Origin: Oscarella lobularis | Lineage: Eukaryota > Porifera > Homoscleromorpha > Homosclerophorida > Oscarellidae | Direction of reading: 5' to 3' | DNA length: 64,000 nt | Assembly: GCF_947507565.1 (NCBI RefSeq) | Contig: NC_089189.1 | Span: 868,001-932,000 of the forward strand | Part shown: positions 36,701-49,350 of the stretch, piece by piece | How positions within the stretch are numbered: position 1 is the first letter of the stretch | Layout of the letters: the number at the start of each line of letters is the position of its first letter | Notes under the pieces: generated by a model | Seen by the model: the letters and a program-made list of their open reading frames with translations, nothing else | Databases searched by the model: none | What the model was told of the DNA's origin: nothing | Made by a program: the position numbers and the translations under genes

Positions 36701-39700
36701 GCGAAATTACAGGAGCTAGCCAACGGGTCTCTCCTGTAATAAATTACAGCGAAATTACAGGGGGTTAGCCAACGAGTCTCCCCTGTAATAAATTGCAGCA
36801 AAATTACAGGGGCTAGCCAACGGGTCTCTCCTGTAATAAATTACAGCGAAATTATAGGGGACTAGCCAACGCGTTTTTCCAGTAATAAATTACAGCAAAA
36901 TTACAGGGGGTCAGCCAACAAGTCTCTCCTGCAATAAATTACAGCGAAATTAAAGGGGGCTAGCCAACGGGTCTCTCCAGTAATAAACTACAGCGAAATT
37001 ACAGGGGGCTAGCCAGCGGGTCTCTCCTGTAATAAACTACAGCGAAATTACAGAGGGTTAGCCAACAAGTCTCTCCTGCAATAAATTACAGCGAAATTAC
37101 ATGGGGCTAGCCAACGGGTCTCTCCTGTAATAAACTACAGTGAAATTACAGGGGTCAGCCGACACGTCTCTCCAGCAATAAAGTACAGCGAATTTACAGG
37201 GGGTTAGCCAACGGGTCTCTCCTGTAATAAATTACAGCGAAATTACAGGGGGTTAGCCAATGGGTCTCTCCTGTAATAAATTACAGCGAAATTACACGGG
37301 ATAACCAACGGGTCTCTCGTGCAATAAATTACAGCGAAATTACAGGGGGCTAGCCAACGGGTCTCTCCTGTAATAAATTACAGCGAAATTACAGGGGCTA
37401 GCCAACGGGTCTCTCCTGTAATAAATTACAGCGAAATTACAGGGGGTTAGCCAACGGGTCTCTCCTGTAAATAATTACAGCGAAATTACAGAGGCTAGCT
37501 AATGGGTCTCTCCTGTAATAAACTACAGCGAAATTACAGGGGGCTAGCCAGCGGGTCTCTCCTGTAATAAACTACAGCGAAATTACAGGAGCTAGACAAC
37601 GGGTCTCTCCTGCAATAAATTACAGCGAAATTACAGGAGCTAGCCAATGGGTCTCTCATGTAATAAATTACAGCGAAATTACAGGGGGTTAGCCAACGGG
37701 TCTCCCTTGTAATAAATTACAGCGAAATTACAGGGGCTAGCCAACGGGTCTCTCCTGTAATAAATTAAAGCGAAATTACAAGGGCTAGCTAATGGGTCTC
37801 TCCTGTAAAAAACTACAGCGAAATTACAGGAGCTAGCCAACGGATCTCTCCTGTAATAAATTACAGCGAAATTACAGGGGATTAGCCAACGGGTCTCCCT
37901 TGTAATAAATTAGAGCGAAATTACAGGGGCTAGCCAATGGGGTCTCTCCTGTAATAAATTACAGCGAAATTACAGGGGGTTAGCCAACGGGTCTCTCCTG
38001 TAATAAATTACAGCGAAATTACAGGGGCTACCCAATGGGTCTCTCCTGTAACAAACTGCAGCGAAATTACAGGAGGTTAGCCAACGGGTCTCTCCTGTAA
38101 TAAATTAGAGCGAAATTACAGGGCTAGCCAACGGGTCTCTCCTGTAATAAATTACAAAGAAATTACAGAGGGTTAGCCAACGGGTCTCTCCTGTAATAAA
38201 TTACAGCGAAATTACAGGGGGCAGACAACGGGTCTCTCCTGTAATAAATTACAGCGAAATTACACAGGGCTAGCCAACGGGTCTCTCCTGTAATAAATTA
38301 CAGCGAAATTACAGGGGGTTAGCCAACGGTCTCTCCTGTAATAAATTACAGCGAAATTACAGGAGCTAGCCAACGGGTCTCTCCTGTAATAAATTACAGC
38401 GAAATTACAGGGGCTAGCAAACGGGTATCTCCTGTAATAAATTACAGCGAAATTACAGGGGCTAGCCAACGGGTCTCTCCTGTAATAAATTACAGCGAAA
38501 TTACAGGGGCTAGCCAACGGGTCTCTCCTGTAATAAATTACAGCGAAATTACAGGGGCTAGCAAACGGGTCTCTCCTGTAATAAATTACAGCGAAATTAC
38601 ACGGGCTAGCCAACGGGTCTCTCCTGTAATAAATTACAACGAAATTACAGGGGCTAGCCAACGGGTCTCTCCTGTAATAAATTACAGCGAAATTACAGGG
38701 GGTTAGCCAACGGGTCTCTCCTGTAATAAATTACAGAGAAATTACAGGGGCTAGCCAATGGGTCTCTCCTGTAATAAATTACAGCGAAATTACTTGGGGC
38801 TAGCCAACGGGTCTCTCCTGTAATAAACTACAGTGAAATTACAGGGGTCAGCCGACACGTCTCTCCAGCAATAAAGTACAGCGAAATTACAGGGGGCAGA
38901 CAACGGGTCTCTCCTGTAATAAATTACAGCGAAATTACAGAGGGCTAGCCAACGGGTCTCTCCTGTAATAAATTACAGCGAAATTACAGGGGGTTAGCCA
39001 ACGGTCTCTCCTGTAATAAATTACAGCGAAATTACAGGAGCTAGCCAACGGGTCTCTCCTGTAATAAATTACAGCGAAATTACAGCGGCTGGCAAACGGG
39101 TCTCTCCTGTAATAAATTACAGCGAAATTACAGGGGCTAGCCAACGGGTCTCTCCTGTAATAAATTACAGCGAAATTACAGGGGCTAGCCAACGGGTCTC
39201 TCCTGTAATAAATTACAGCGAAATTACAGGGGGTTAGCCAACGGGTCTCTCCTGTAATAAATTACAGTGAAATTACAGGGGCTAGCCAATGGGTCTCTCC
39301 TGTAATAAATTACAGCGAAATTACATGGGGCTAGCCAACGGGTCTCTCCTGTAATAAACAACAGCGAAATTACAGATGCTAGCTAAAGGGTCTCTCCTGT
39401 AATAAATTACAGCGAAATTGCAGGGGCTAGCTAACGGGTCTCCCCTGTAATAAATTACAGCGAAATTAATGGGGGTTAGCCAACGGGTCTCTCCTGTAAT
39501 AAATTACAGTGAAATGAAAGGGGCTAGCCAATGGGTCTCTACTGTAATAAACTACAGCGAAATTACAGGGGGTTAGCCAACGGGTCTCTCCTGTAATAAA
39601 TTACAGCGAAATTACAGGGGGCAAGCCAACGGGTCTCTCCTGTAATAAATTACAGCGAAACTACAGGGGGTTAGCCAACGGTTCTCTCCTCTAATAAACT

Positions 39701-42700
39701 ACAGCGAAATTACAGGGGCTAGCCAACGTTTCTCTCCTGTAATAAATTACAGCGCAATTACAGAGGGCTAGCCAACGGGTCACTCCTGTAATAAATTACA
39801 GCGAAATTACAGGGGGCTAGCCAACGGGTCTCTCCTGTAATAAAATACAGCGAAATTACAGGGGGTTAGCCAACGGGTCTCTCCTGTAATAAATTACAGC
39901 GAAATTACACGGGATAATCAACGGGTCTCTCGTGCAATAAATTACAGCGAAATTACAGGGCTAGCCAACGGGTCTCTTCTGTAATAAATTACAGCGAAAT
40001 TACAGGGGGCTAGCCAACTGGTCTCTCCTGTAATAAATTACAGCGAAATTACAGGGGGTTAGCCAACGGGTCTCTCCTGTAATAAATTACAGCGAATTTA
40101 CAGAGGCTAGCTAATGGGTCTCTCCTGTAATAAACTACAGCGAAATTACAGGGGGCTAGCCAGCGGGTCTCTCCTGTAATAAACTACAGCGAAATTACAG
40201 GAGCTAGACAACGGGTCTCTCCTGCAATAAATTACAGCGAAATTACAGGAGCTAGCCAACGGGTCTCTCATGTAATAAATTACAGCGAAATTACAGGGGG
40301 TTAGCCAACGGGTCTCCCTTGTAATAAATTACAGCGAAATTACAGGGGCTAGCCAACGGGTCTCTCCTGTAATAAATTAAAGCGAAATTACAAGGGCTAG
40401 CTAATGGGTCTCTCCTGTAATAAACTACAGCGAAATTACAGGAGCTAGCCAACGGATCTCTCCTGTAATAAATTACAGCGAAATTACAGGGGATTAGCCA
40501 ACGGGTCTCCCTTGTAATAAATTAGAGCGAAATTACAGGGGCTAGCCAATGGGGTCTCTCCTGTAATAAATTACAGCGAAATTACAGGGGGTTAGCCAAC
40601 GGGTCTCTCCTGTAATAAATTACAGCGAAATTACAGGGGCTACCCAATGGGTCTCTCCTGTAACAAACTGCAGCGAAATTACAGGGGGTTAGCCAACGGG
40701 TCTCTCCTGTAATAAATTAGAGCGAAATTACAGGGCTAGCCAACGGGTCTCTCCTGTAATAAATTACAAAGAAATTACAGAGGGTTAGCCAACGGGTCTC
40801 TCCTGTAATAAATTACAGCGAAATTACAGGGGGCAGACAACGGGTCTCTCCTGTAATAAATTACAGCGAAATTACACAGGGCTAGCCAACGGGTCTCTCC
40901 TGTAATAAATTACAGCGAAATTACAGGGGGTTAGCCAACGGTCTCTCCTGTAATAAATTACAGCGAAATTAGAGGAGCTAGCCAACGGGTCTCTCCTGTA
41001 ATAAATTACAGCGAAATTACAGGGGCTAGCAAACGGGTCTCTCCTGTAATAAATTACAGCGAAATTACAGGGGCTAGCCAACGGGTCTCTCCTGTAATAA
41101 ATTACAGCGAAATTACAGGGGCTAGCCAACGGGTCTCTCCTGTAATAAATTACAGCGAAATTACAGGGGCTAGCAAACGGGTCTCTCCTGTAATAAATTA
41201 CAGCGAAATTACACGGGCTAGCCAACGGGTCTCTCCTGTAATAAATTACAACGAAATTACAGGGGCTAGCCAACGGGTCTCTCCTGTAATAAATTACAGC
41301 GAAATTACAGGGGGTTAGCCAACGGGTCTCTCCTGTAATAAATTACAGTGAAATTACAGGGGCTAGCCAATGGGTCTCTCCTGTAATAAATTACAGCGAA
41401 ATTACATGGGGCTAGCCAACGGGTCTCTCCTGTAATAAACTACAGTGAAATTACAGGGGTCAGCCGACACGTCTCTCCAGCAATAAAGTACAGCGAAATT
41501 ACAGGGGGCAGACAACGGGTCTCTCCTGTAATAAATTACAGCGAAATTACAGAGGGCTAGCCAACGGGTCTCTTCTGTAATAAATTACAGCGAAATTACA
41601 GGGGGTTAGCCAACGGTCTCTCCTGTAATAAATTACAGCGAAATTACAGGAGCTAGCCAACGGGTCTCTCCTGTAATAAATTACAGCGAAATTACAGCGG
41701 CTAGCAAACGGGTCTCTCCTGTAATAAATTACAGCGAAATTACAGGGGCTAGCCAACGGGTCTCTCCTGTAATAAATTACAGCGAAATTACAGGGGCTAG
41801 CCAACGGGTCTCTCCTGTAATAAATTACAGCGAAATTACAGGGGGTTAGCCAACGGGTCTCTCCTGTAATAAATTACAGTGAAATTACAGGGGCTAGCCA
41901 ATGGGTCTCTCCTGTAATAAATTACAGCGAAATTACATGGGGCTAGCCAACGGGTCTCTCCTGTAATAAACTAGAGTGAAATTACAGGGGTCAGCCGACA
42001 CGTCTCTCCAGCAATAAAGTACAGCGAATTTACAGGGGGTTAGCCAACGGGTCTCTCCTGTAATAAATTACAGCGAAATTACAGGGGGTTAGCCAACGGG
42101 TCTCTCGTGTAATAAATTACAGTGAAATTACAGGGGCTAGCCAATGGGTCTCTCCTGTAATAAACAACAGCGAAATTACAGATGCTAGCTAAAGGGTCTC
42201 TCCTGTAATAAATTACAGCGAAATTGCAGGGGCTAGCTAACGGGTCTCCCCTGTAATAAATTACAGCGAAATTAATGGGGGTTAGCCAACGGGTCTCTCC
42301 TGTAATAAATTACAGTGAAATGAAAGGGGCTAGCCAATGGGTCTCTACTGTAATAAACTACAGCGAAATTACAGGGGGTTAGCCAACGGGTCTCTCCTGT
42401 AATAAATTACAGCGAAATTACAGGGGGCAAGCCAACGGGTCTCTCCTGTAATAAATTACAGCGAAACTACAGGGGGTTAGCCAACGGTTCTCTCCTCTAA
42501 TAAACTACAGCGAAATTACAGGGGCTAGCCAACGTTTCTCTCCTGTAATAAATTACAGCGCAATTACAGAGGGCTAGCCAACGGGTCACTCCTGTAATAA
42601 ATTACAGCGAAATTACAGGGGGTTAGCCAACGGGTCTCTCCTGTAATAAAATACAGCGAAATTACAGGGGGTTAGCCAACGGGTCTCTCCTGTAATAAAT

Positions 42701-45700
42701 TACAGCGAAATTACACGGGATAATCAACGGGTCTCTCGTGCAATAAATTACAGCGAAATTACAGGGCTAGCCAACGGGTCTCTTCTGTAATAAATTACAG
42801 CGAAATTACAGGGGGCTAGCCAACTGGTCTCTCCTGTAATAAATTACAGCGAAATTACAGGGGGTTAGCCAACGGGTCTCTCCTGTAATAAATTACAGCG
42901 AATTTACAGGGGTTAGCCAACGGGTCTCTCCTGTAATAAATTACAGCGAAATTACAGAGGCTAGCTAACGGGTCTCTCCTGTAATAAATTACAGCGAAAT
43001 TACAGGGGGTTAGCCAACGGGTCTCTCCTGTAATAAATTACAGTGAAATTAAAGGGGCTAGCCAATGGGTCTCTCCTGTAATAAACTACAGCGAAATTAC
43101 AGGGGGCTAGCCAACGGGTCTCTCCTGTAATAAATTACAGCGAAATTAGAGGGGGTTAGCCAACGGGTCTCTCCTGTAATAAATTACAGTGAAATTAAAG
43201 GGGCTAGCCAATGGGTCTCTCTTGTAACAAACTACAGCGAAATTACAGGGGGTTAGCCAACGGGTCTCTCCTGTAATAAATTACAGCGAAATTACAGGGC
43301 TAGCCAACGGGTCTCTCCTGTAATAAATTACAGCGAAATTACAGGGCTAGCCAACGGGTCTCTCCTGTAATAAATTACAGCGAAATTACAGGGGGTTTGC
43401 CAACGGGTCTCTCCTGTAATAAACTACAGCGAAATTACAGGGGGCTAGCCAACGGGTCTCTCCTGTAATAAATTACAGCGAAATTACATGGGGTTAGCCA
43501 ACGGGTCTCTCCTGTAATAAATTACAGCGAAATTACAGGGGGCTAGCCAACGGGTCTCTCCTGTAATAAATTACAGCGAAATTAAAGGGGCTAGCCAACG
43601 GGTCTCTCGTGTAATAAATTACAGCGAAATTACAGGGGGCTAGCCAACGGGTCTCTCCTGTAATAAATTACAGCGAAATTACAGGGGCTAGCCAACGGGT
43701 CTCTCCTGTAATAAATTACAGCGAAATTAGAGGGGGTTAGCCAACGGGTCTCTCCTGTAATAAATTACAGTGAAATTAAAGGGGCTAGCCAATGGGTCTC
43801 TCTTGTAACAAACTACAGCGAAATTACAGGGGGTTAGCCAACGGGTCTCTCCTGTAATAAATTACAGCGAAATTACAGGGCTAGCCAACGGGTCTCTCCT
43901 GTAATAAATTACAGCGAAATTACAGGGCTAGCCAACGGGTCTCTCCTGTAATAAATTACAGCGAAATTACAGGGGGTTTGCCAACGGGTCTCTCCTGTAA
44001 TAAACTACAGCGAAATTACAGGGGCTAGCCAACGGGTCTCTCCTGTAATAAATTACAGCGAAATTACAGGGGGTTAGCCAACGGGTCTCTCCTGTAATAA
44101 ATTACAGCGAAATTACAGAGGCTAGCTAACGGGTCTCTCCTGTAATAAATTACAGCGAAATTACAGGGGGTTAGCCAACGGGTCTCTCCTGTAATAAATT
44201 ACAGTGAAATTAAAGGGGCTAGCCAATGGGTCTCTCCTGTAATAAACTACAGCGAAATTACAGGGGGCTAGCCAACGGGTCTCTCCTGTAATAAATTACA
44301 GCGAAATTAGAGGGGGTTAGCCAACGGGTCTCTCCTGTAATAAATTACAGTGAAATTAAAGGGGCTAGCCAATGGGTCTCTCTTGTAACAAACTACAGCG
44401 AAATTACAGGGGGTTAGCCAACGGGTCTCTCCTGTAATAAATTACAGCGAAATTACAGGGCTAGCCAACGGGTCTCTCCTGTAATAAATTACAGCGAAAT
44501 TACAGGGCTAGCCAACGGGTCTCTCCTGTAATAAATTACAGCGAAATTACAGGGGGTTTGCCAACGGGTCTCTCCTGTAATAAACTACAGCGAAATTACA
44601 GGGGGCTAGCCAACGGGTCTCTCCTGTAATAAATTACAGCGAAATTACATGGGGTTAGCCAACGGGTCTCTCCTGTAATAAATTACAGCGAAATTACAGG
44701 GGGCTAGCCAACGGGTCTCTCCTGTAATAAATTACAGCGAAATTACAGGGGCTAGCCAACGGGTCTCTCGTGTAATAAATTACAGCGAAATTACAGGGGC
44801 TAGCCAACGGGTCTCTCCTGTAATAAATTACAGCGAAATTACAGGGGCTAGCCAACGGGTCTCTCCTGTAATAAATTACAGCGAAATTAGAGGGGGTTAG
44901 CCAACGGGTCTCTCCTGTAATAAATTACAGTGAAATTAAAGGGGCTAGCCAATGGGTCTCTCTTGTAACAAACTACAGCGAAATTACAGGGGGTTAGCCA
45001 ACGGGTCTCTCCTGTAATAAATTACAGCGAAATTACAGGGCTAGCCAACGGGTCTCTCCTGTAATAAATTACAGCGAAATTACAGGGCTAGCCAACGGGT
45101 CTCTCCTGTAATAAATTACAGCGAAATTACAGGGGGTTTGCCAACGGGTCTCTCCTGTAATAAACTACAGCGAAATTACAGGGGGCTAGCCAACGGGTCT
45201 CTCCTGTAATAAATTACAGCGAATTTACAGGGGTTAGCGAACGGGTCTCTCCTGTAATAAATTACAGTGAAATTACAGGGGCTAGCCAATGGGTCTCTCC
45301 TGTAATAAACTACAGCGAAATTACAGACGCTAGCTAACGGGTCTCTTCTGTAATAAATTACAGCGAAATTAGAGGGGGTTAGCCAACGGGTCTGTCCTGT
45401 AATAAATTACAGTGAAATTACAGGGGCTAGCCAATGGGTCTCTCCTGTAATAAATTACAGCGAAATTACACGGGTTAGCAAACGGGTCTCTCCTGTAATA
45501 AATTACAGCGAAATTACAGGGGGCTAGCCAACGGGTCTCTCCTGTAATAAATTACAGCGAAATTACAGGGGGTTAGCCAACGGGTCTCTCCTGTAATAAA
45601 TTACAGCGAAATTACAGGGCTAGCCAACGGGTCTCTCCTGTAATAAATTACAGCAAAATTACAGGGCTAGCCAACGGGTCTCTCCTGTAATAAATTACAG

Positions 45701-46738
45701 CGAAATTACAGGGGGCTAGCCAAAGGGTCTCTCCTGTAATAAATTACAGCGAAATTACAGGAGGTTAGCCCACGGGTCTCTCCTGTAATAAATTACAGCG
45801 AAATTACAGGGGCTAGCCAACGGGTCTCTCCTGTAATAAACTACAGCGAAATTACAGGGGCTAGCCAACGGGTCTCTCCTGTAATAAATTACAGCGAAAT
45901 TACAGGGGGTTAGCCAACGGGTCTCTCCTGTAATAAATTACAGTGAAATTAAAGGGGCTAGCCAATGGGTCTCTACTGTAATAAACTACAGCGAAATTAC
46001 AGGGGGTTAGCCAACGGGTCTCTCCTGTAATAAATTACAGCGAAATTACAGGGGGCTAGCCAATGGGTCTCTCCTGTAATAAATTACAGCGAAACTACAG
46101 GGGGTTAGCCAACGGTTCTCTCCTGTAATAAACTACAGCGAAATTACAGGGGCTAGCCAACGGTTCTCTCCTGTAATAAATTACAGCGAAATTACAGAGG
46201 GCTAGCCAACGGGTCTCTCCTGTAATAAATTACAGCGAAATTACAGGGGGTTAGCCAACGGGTCTCTCCTGTAATAAATTACAGCGAAATTACAGGGGGC
46301 TAGCCAACGGGTCTCTCCTGTAATAAATTACAGCGAAATTACAGGGGCTAGCCAACGGGTCTCTCCTGTAATAAATTACAGCGAAATTACATGGGGTTAG
46401 CCAACGGGTCTCTCCTGTAATAAATTACAGCGAAATTACAGGGGGCTAGCCAACGGGTCTCTCCTGTAATAAATTACAGCGAAATTACAGGGGCTAGCCA
46501 ACGGGTCTCTCGTGTAATAAATTACAGCGAAATTACAGGGGGCTAGCCAACGGGTCTCTCCTGTAATAAATTACAGCGAAATTACAGGGGCTAGCCAACG
46601 GGTCTCTCCTGTAATAAATTACAGCGAAATTACAGGGGGTTAGCCAACGGGTCTCTCCTGTAATAAATTACAGTGAAATTACAGGGGCTAGCCAATGGGT
46701 CTCTCCTGTAATAAATTACAGCGAAATTACAGGGGGCT
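33734..46738. repeat. Satellite family C, largest array (about 13 kb)
   Basis: About 270 units of 48/49 bp with several higher-order levels. A long block recurs with an offset of 2612 bp (for example GGGGGCTAGCCAGCGGGTC at about 37540 and 40152). A block of about 580 bp is repeated four times (marker TTAGAGGGGGTTAG at about 43149, 43730, 44310, 44890). A block of about 1.5 kb links 35280 and 36780. Minus-strand open frames made of LASPCNFAVIYYRRDP repeats occur where 48-bp units run consecutively. The right edge abuts coding sequence of the Roc exon without spacer. Confidence 0.97.
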
Positions 46739-47119
46739 CATTGTCTGCTTCGAGGGCAACGAGGCCCCCTTCCTGTTTTCGCTCTTCTCCAAAAAGCGGT
46801 TTTTTTTCCATCACACGCTTTGCAATCGAAGCCGCTGCCGCTTTGTAATAAACTCGTTTGCTCTCTCGAATTTCAACTATTTTTTTCCAGTTGCAGGTTT
46901 CCTTGACAATCACTTTGCAAGCGGTTTCGACGCCCTCCGTGCTTGGCTCCTTCGAATTAAATTTCTGCCTGGTAAGGGACTTAATCAAACTTGTTTTTCC
47001 ACTGCCGTCTTTTCCCACTACATCTACTCGAAAGAACGTGCACGAGGCTGCGCCGTCTCTAAAAGCGGACAAGTAAATACTCACAGCCTCTCCTCCCTGA
47101 GAAAGTATCTCGTCAGGAA
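46735..47119 (-). CDS. Roc-type GTPase domain exon of an ankyrin-Roc protein, truncated
   Basis: This exon continues the ankyrin gene across a 52-nt intron (47120-47171; donor GTTG/GTAAGT, acceptor GGTTCAG/TT). Splicing completes a valine codon and gives LQKVVPDEILSQGGEAV. It then encodes the typical entry to a Roc (Ras of complex proteins) GTPase: a short helix, a hydrophobic strand (FFRVDVVG), the P-loop GKDGSGKTSL that binds nucleotide phosphates, and KFNSKEPSTEGVE resembling the switch I region. Roc domains usually need about 200 residues including a DxxG and an NKxD-like motif. Only about 125 residues are present before the frame runs into satellite C and stops, so the rest of the domain and any COR domain are missing. 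The missing part may lie beyond the satellite as later exons, or be lost. The assignment to Roc rather than another Ras-like GTPase is by motif memory only. Confidence 0.6.
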
Positions 47120-47171
47120 CTGAACCTTTAGCGCAAGCGGTTACAACTTTCAGTGACAAACGAGAACTTAC

Positions 47172-49108
47172 CAACTTTTTGCAAATATGCTGCTAACTCG
47201 GTATGGCGAGAGGAAGATGCCATTTCCCAAGCTACTTTTCCCGATGAATCTCGAGCTAAAGGACTCGCTCCTCTTTCAAGTAACGATCGACACATTTCGT
47301 CTAGACCGGCACTTGCGGCGTAGTGCAACAAAGTCTTTTGCTCTTTGTCAGTACAGTAAACGTTTGCTCCAATTCGTACTAGATCCCAACACAAGCAAAG
47401 TATATCCTCTCTCTTTTTAGAAGGCATCTTTTCTGATAAACGAGTGAGAATAGCTTTTAATGCACTTGTGCTATGGACGTTGTCTTCCCATTCCTGTGCA
47501 TATCCACTTGATACAAGTTTCCTAAGAGCAGACGCTCTATTTTGATAAGAAGATAAAGCTGACGAATTGCTGCATAATGACTCAAAAACATTTTTCGCCA
47601 ACGACGCAGCACTGCTTCCCGTCATCTCTCGGCGACGGCTAAGAACATCACAAAAGATCTTGAGTGTCGATGCAGAAACAGTATCTTTCCTGAATGTATC
47701 TGCCCCAGCACCACCGGAGAGAAGGATGTCACACGTCCCTCTATGACCATGTTCCGCAGCGATTAAAAATACTGGTTTTCCAGATTCATCTTGAACGTCC
47801 ACGTCTGCACCCGCAATGAAGACAAGCCATTCAACAATTTCTTCTTTGCCCAGTAGGCTCGCCGCAATGAGCCAAGGCTTCAAAACTTGCCGCCTGCATT
47901 CCTCTTCACTAATACAAGAAAAGATATAAGCAAGACTATCTTTATCTCCGACACATATAGAAGCTTTTCCGAGTGTTTCGCAGAACTGTTGGATTACGGT
48001 AGACGCAACTGCGCGGCGAGAAAGAAAGGAACACACCATGGATGCTAATTCAGAAGGCAATCGATCAAAAGTGTTAACGATTTCTAGCAGTTTGATTCCC
48101 ATTTCCTCGTTTAGATCGGCGTCAGTGTACAATGCCAAAAGGCAAGAAAAAACAGAGCTTTGACGCTGTCTAAAAGCGCGATGAATCGCCTGCTCTCCTT
48201 GATTATTCTTAGCCTTCAATAAACCTGAGTTGATTTCAAGTAGCAAACGGCATATGCTCTCCTTCCCAGTTGAAGCAGCAAGATGAAGTGCTTGGTCTCC
48301 GTCCTCATCACAAGCACTGATATTAGTTCCTGCACACGCTATTAAATACTCGCACACGGATGCGTGGCCTTCAAGTGAAGCTGCATGTAGTGGATGACGG
48401 TGCTTAAATCCTTTGGCAAGTACGTCAGCCTTCTTTTCCACAAGAATCATGCAAACGTCGACGTGTCCTTTCCAAGCAGCAAGATGAAGTGCTTGGTCTC
48501 CATCCTTATTACAAGCACCGACATCAGCTCCAGCACACACTATTAAATACTCGCACACGGATGATTGGCCCTCAAGTGAAGCTCGATGTAATGGATGATT
48601 GCCGTTATATCCTTTGGCGAGTACGTCAGCCTTGTTTTCAACAAGAACTTTGCAAACGTCGACGTGTCCTTTCAAAGCAGCGAGATGCAGTGTCAGGTTT
48701 CCATCTTCATTACAAGCACCGACATCAGCTCCAGCACACACTATTAAATACTCGCACACGGATGCTTGGCCCTCAAGTGAAGCTTGATGCAATGAATGAT
48801 TGCCGTTATATCCTTTGGCGAGTACGTCAGCCATGTTTTCAACAAGAACTTTGCAAACGTCGACGTGTCCTTTCAAAGCAGCTAGATGAAGTGCTTGGTC
48901 TTCACTCTTATTACAAGCACCGACATCAGCTCCAGCACACACTATTAAATACTCGCACACGGATGCTTGGCCCTCAAATGAAGCTTGATGTAATGGATGA
49001 TTGCCGTTATATCCTTTGGCGAGTACGTCAGCCTTGTTTTCAACAAGAACTTTGCAAACGTCGACGTGTCCTTTCAAAGCAGCGAGATGAAGTGCTTGGT
49101 CTTCATTA
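47172..49108 (-). CDS. Ankyrin-repeat protein, central and C-terminal ankyrin region
   Basis: This frame encodes about 645 residues. The first part is a series of paired ankyrin repeats with the recurring phrases DQALHLAALKGHVDVCKVL and HPLHQASLEGQASVCEYLI, each pair encoded by a 201-bp DNA repeat. A middle segment from roughly residue 330 is less regular but still helical (RRAVASTVIQQFCETLG, then ECRRQVLKPWLIAASLLG). Further ankyrin repeats follow (GKPVFLIAAEHGHRGTCDIL; KTLLHYAASAGLDEMCRSLL). It joins the Roc exon through the donor at 47171. Ankyrin repeats bind proteins; upstream of a Roc domain they would act as the recognition arm of a regulatory GTPase. The apparent start at 49131 is an artefact: the homologous frame enters from 49109 onward after a frameshift relative to the upstream segment. 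Confidence 0.8.
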
Positions 49109-49350
49109 AGCACTGACATCAGCTCCAGCACACACTATTAAATACTCGCACACGGATGCTTGGCCCTCAAGTGAAGCTGCATGTAGTGGATAATTGCCGT
49201 TATATCCTTTGGCAAGTACGTTGGCATTGTTTTCAATAAGGATTTTACAAACGTCGATGTGCCCATTGGTAGCAGCAAAATGAAGTGGGTGGTTTCTATC
49301 ATTATCACTTGCACAAACATCCGCTCGGGCAGACGTGATCAAATACTCGC
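48340..49350. repeat. 201-bp coding tandem repeat within the ankyrin gene
   Basis: The marker CTCGCACACGG (or a one-base variant) lies at about 48349, 48550, 48751, 48952, 49145 and 49346. All intervals are 201 bp except 193 bp between 48952 and 49145. Each unit encodes a pair of ankyrin repeats. The near identity at DNA level shows recent duplication or gene conversion. Confidence 0.9.

Noticed and set aside
40872-41273. Minus-strand frames of LASPCNFAVIYYRRDP repeats across satellite C
   Set aside because: They exist only where 48-bp units run together and stop at each 49-bp unit; position and length follow unit type, not gene structure.
33734-46738. CRISPR-like array of regularly spaced repeats
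   Set aside because: Units are directly contiguous without distinct spacers, the genome context is animal, and no cas-type gene is present.
46695-47123. Plus-strand 142-residue frame overlapping the Roc exon
   Set aside because: It lies opposite a frame with a clear P-loop and splice structure and itself shows no family features.
48489-49109. 206-residue plus-strand frame over the ankyrin repeats
   Set aside because: It mirrors the 201-bp coding repeat on the opposite strand; the minus-strand frame carries the ankyrin consensus.
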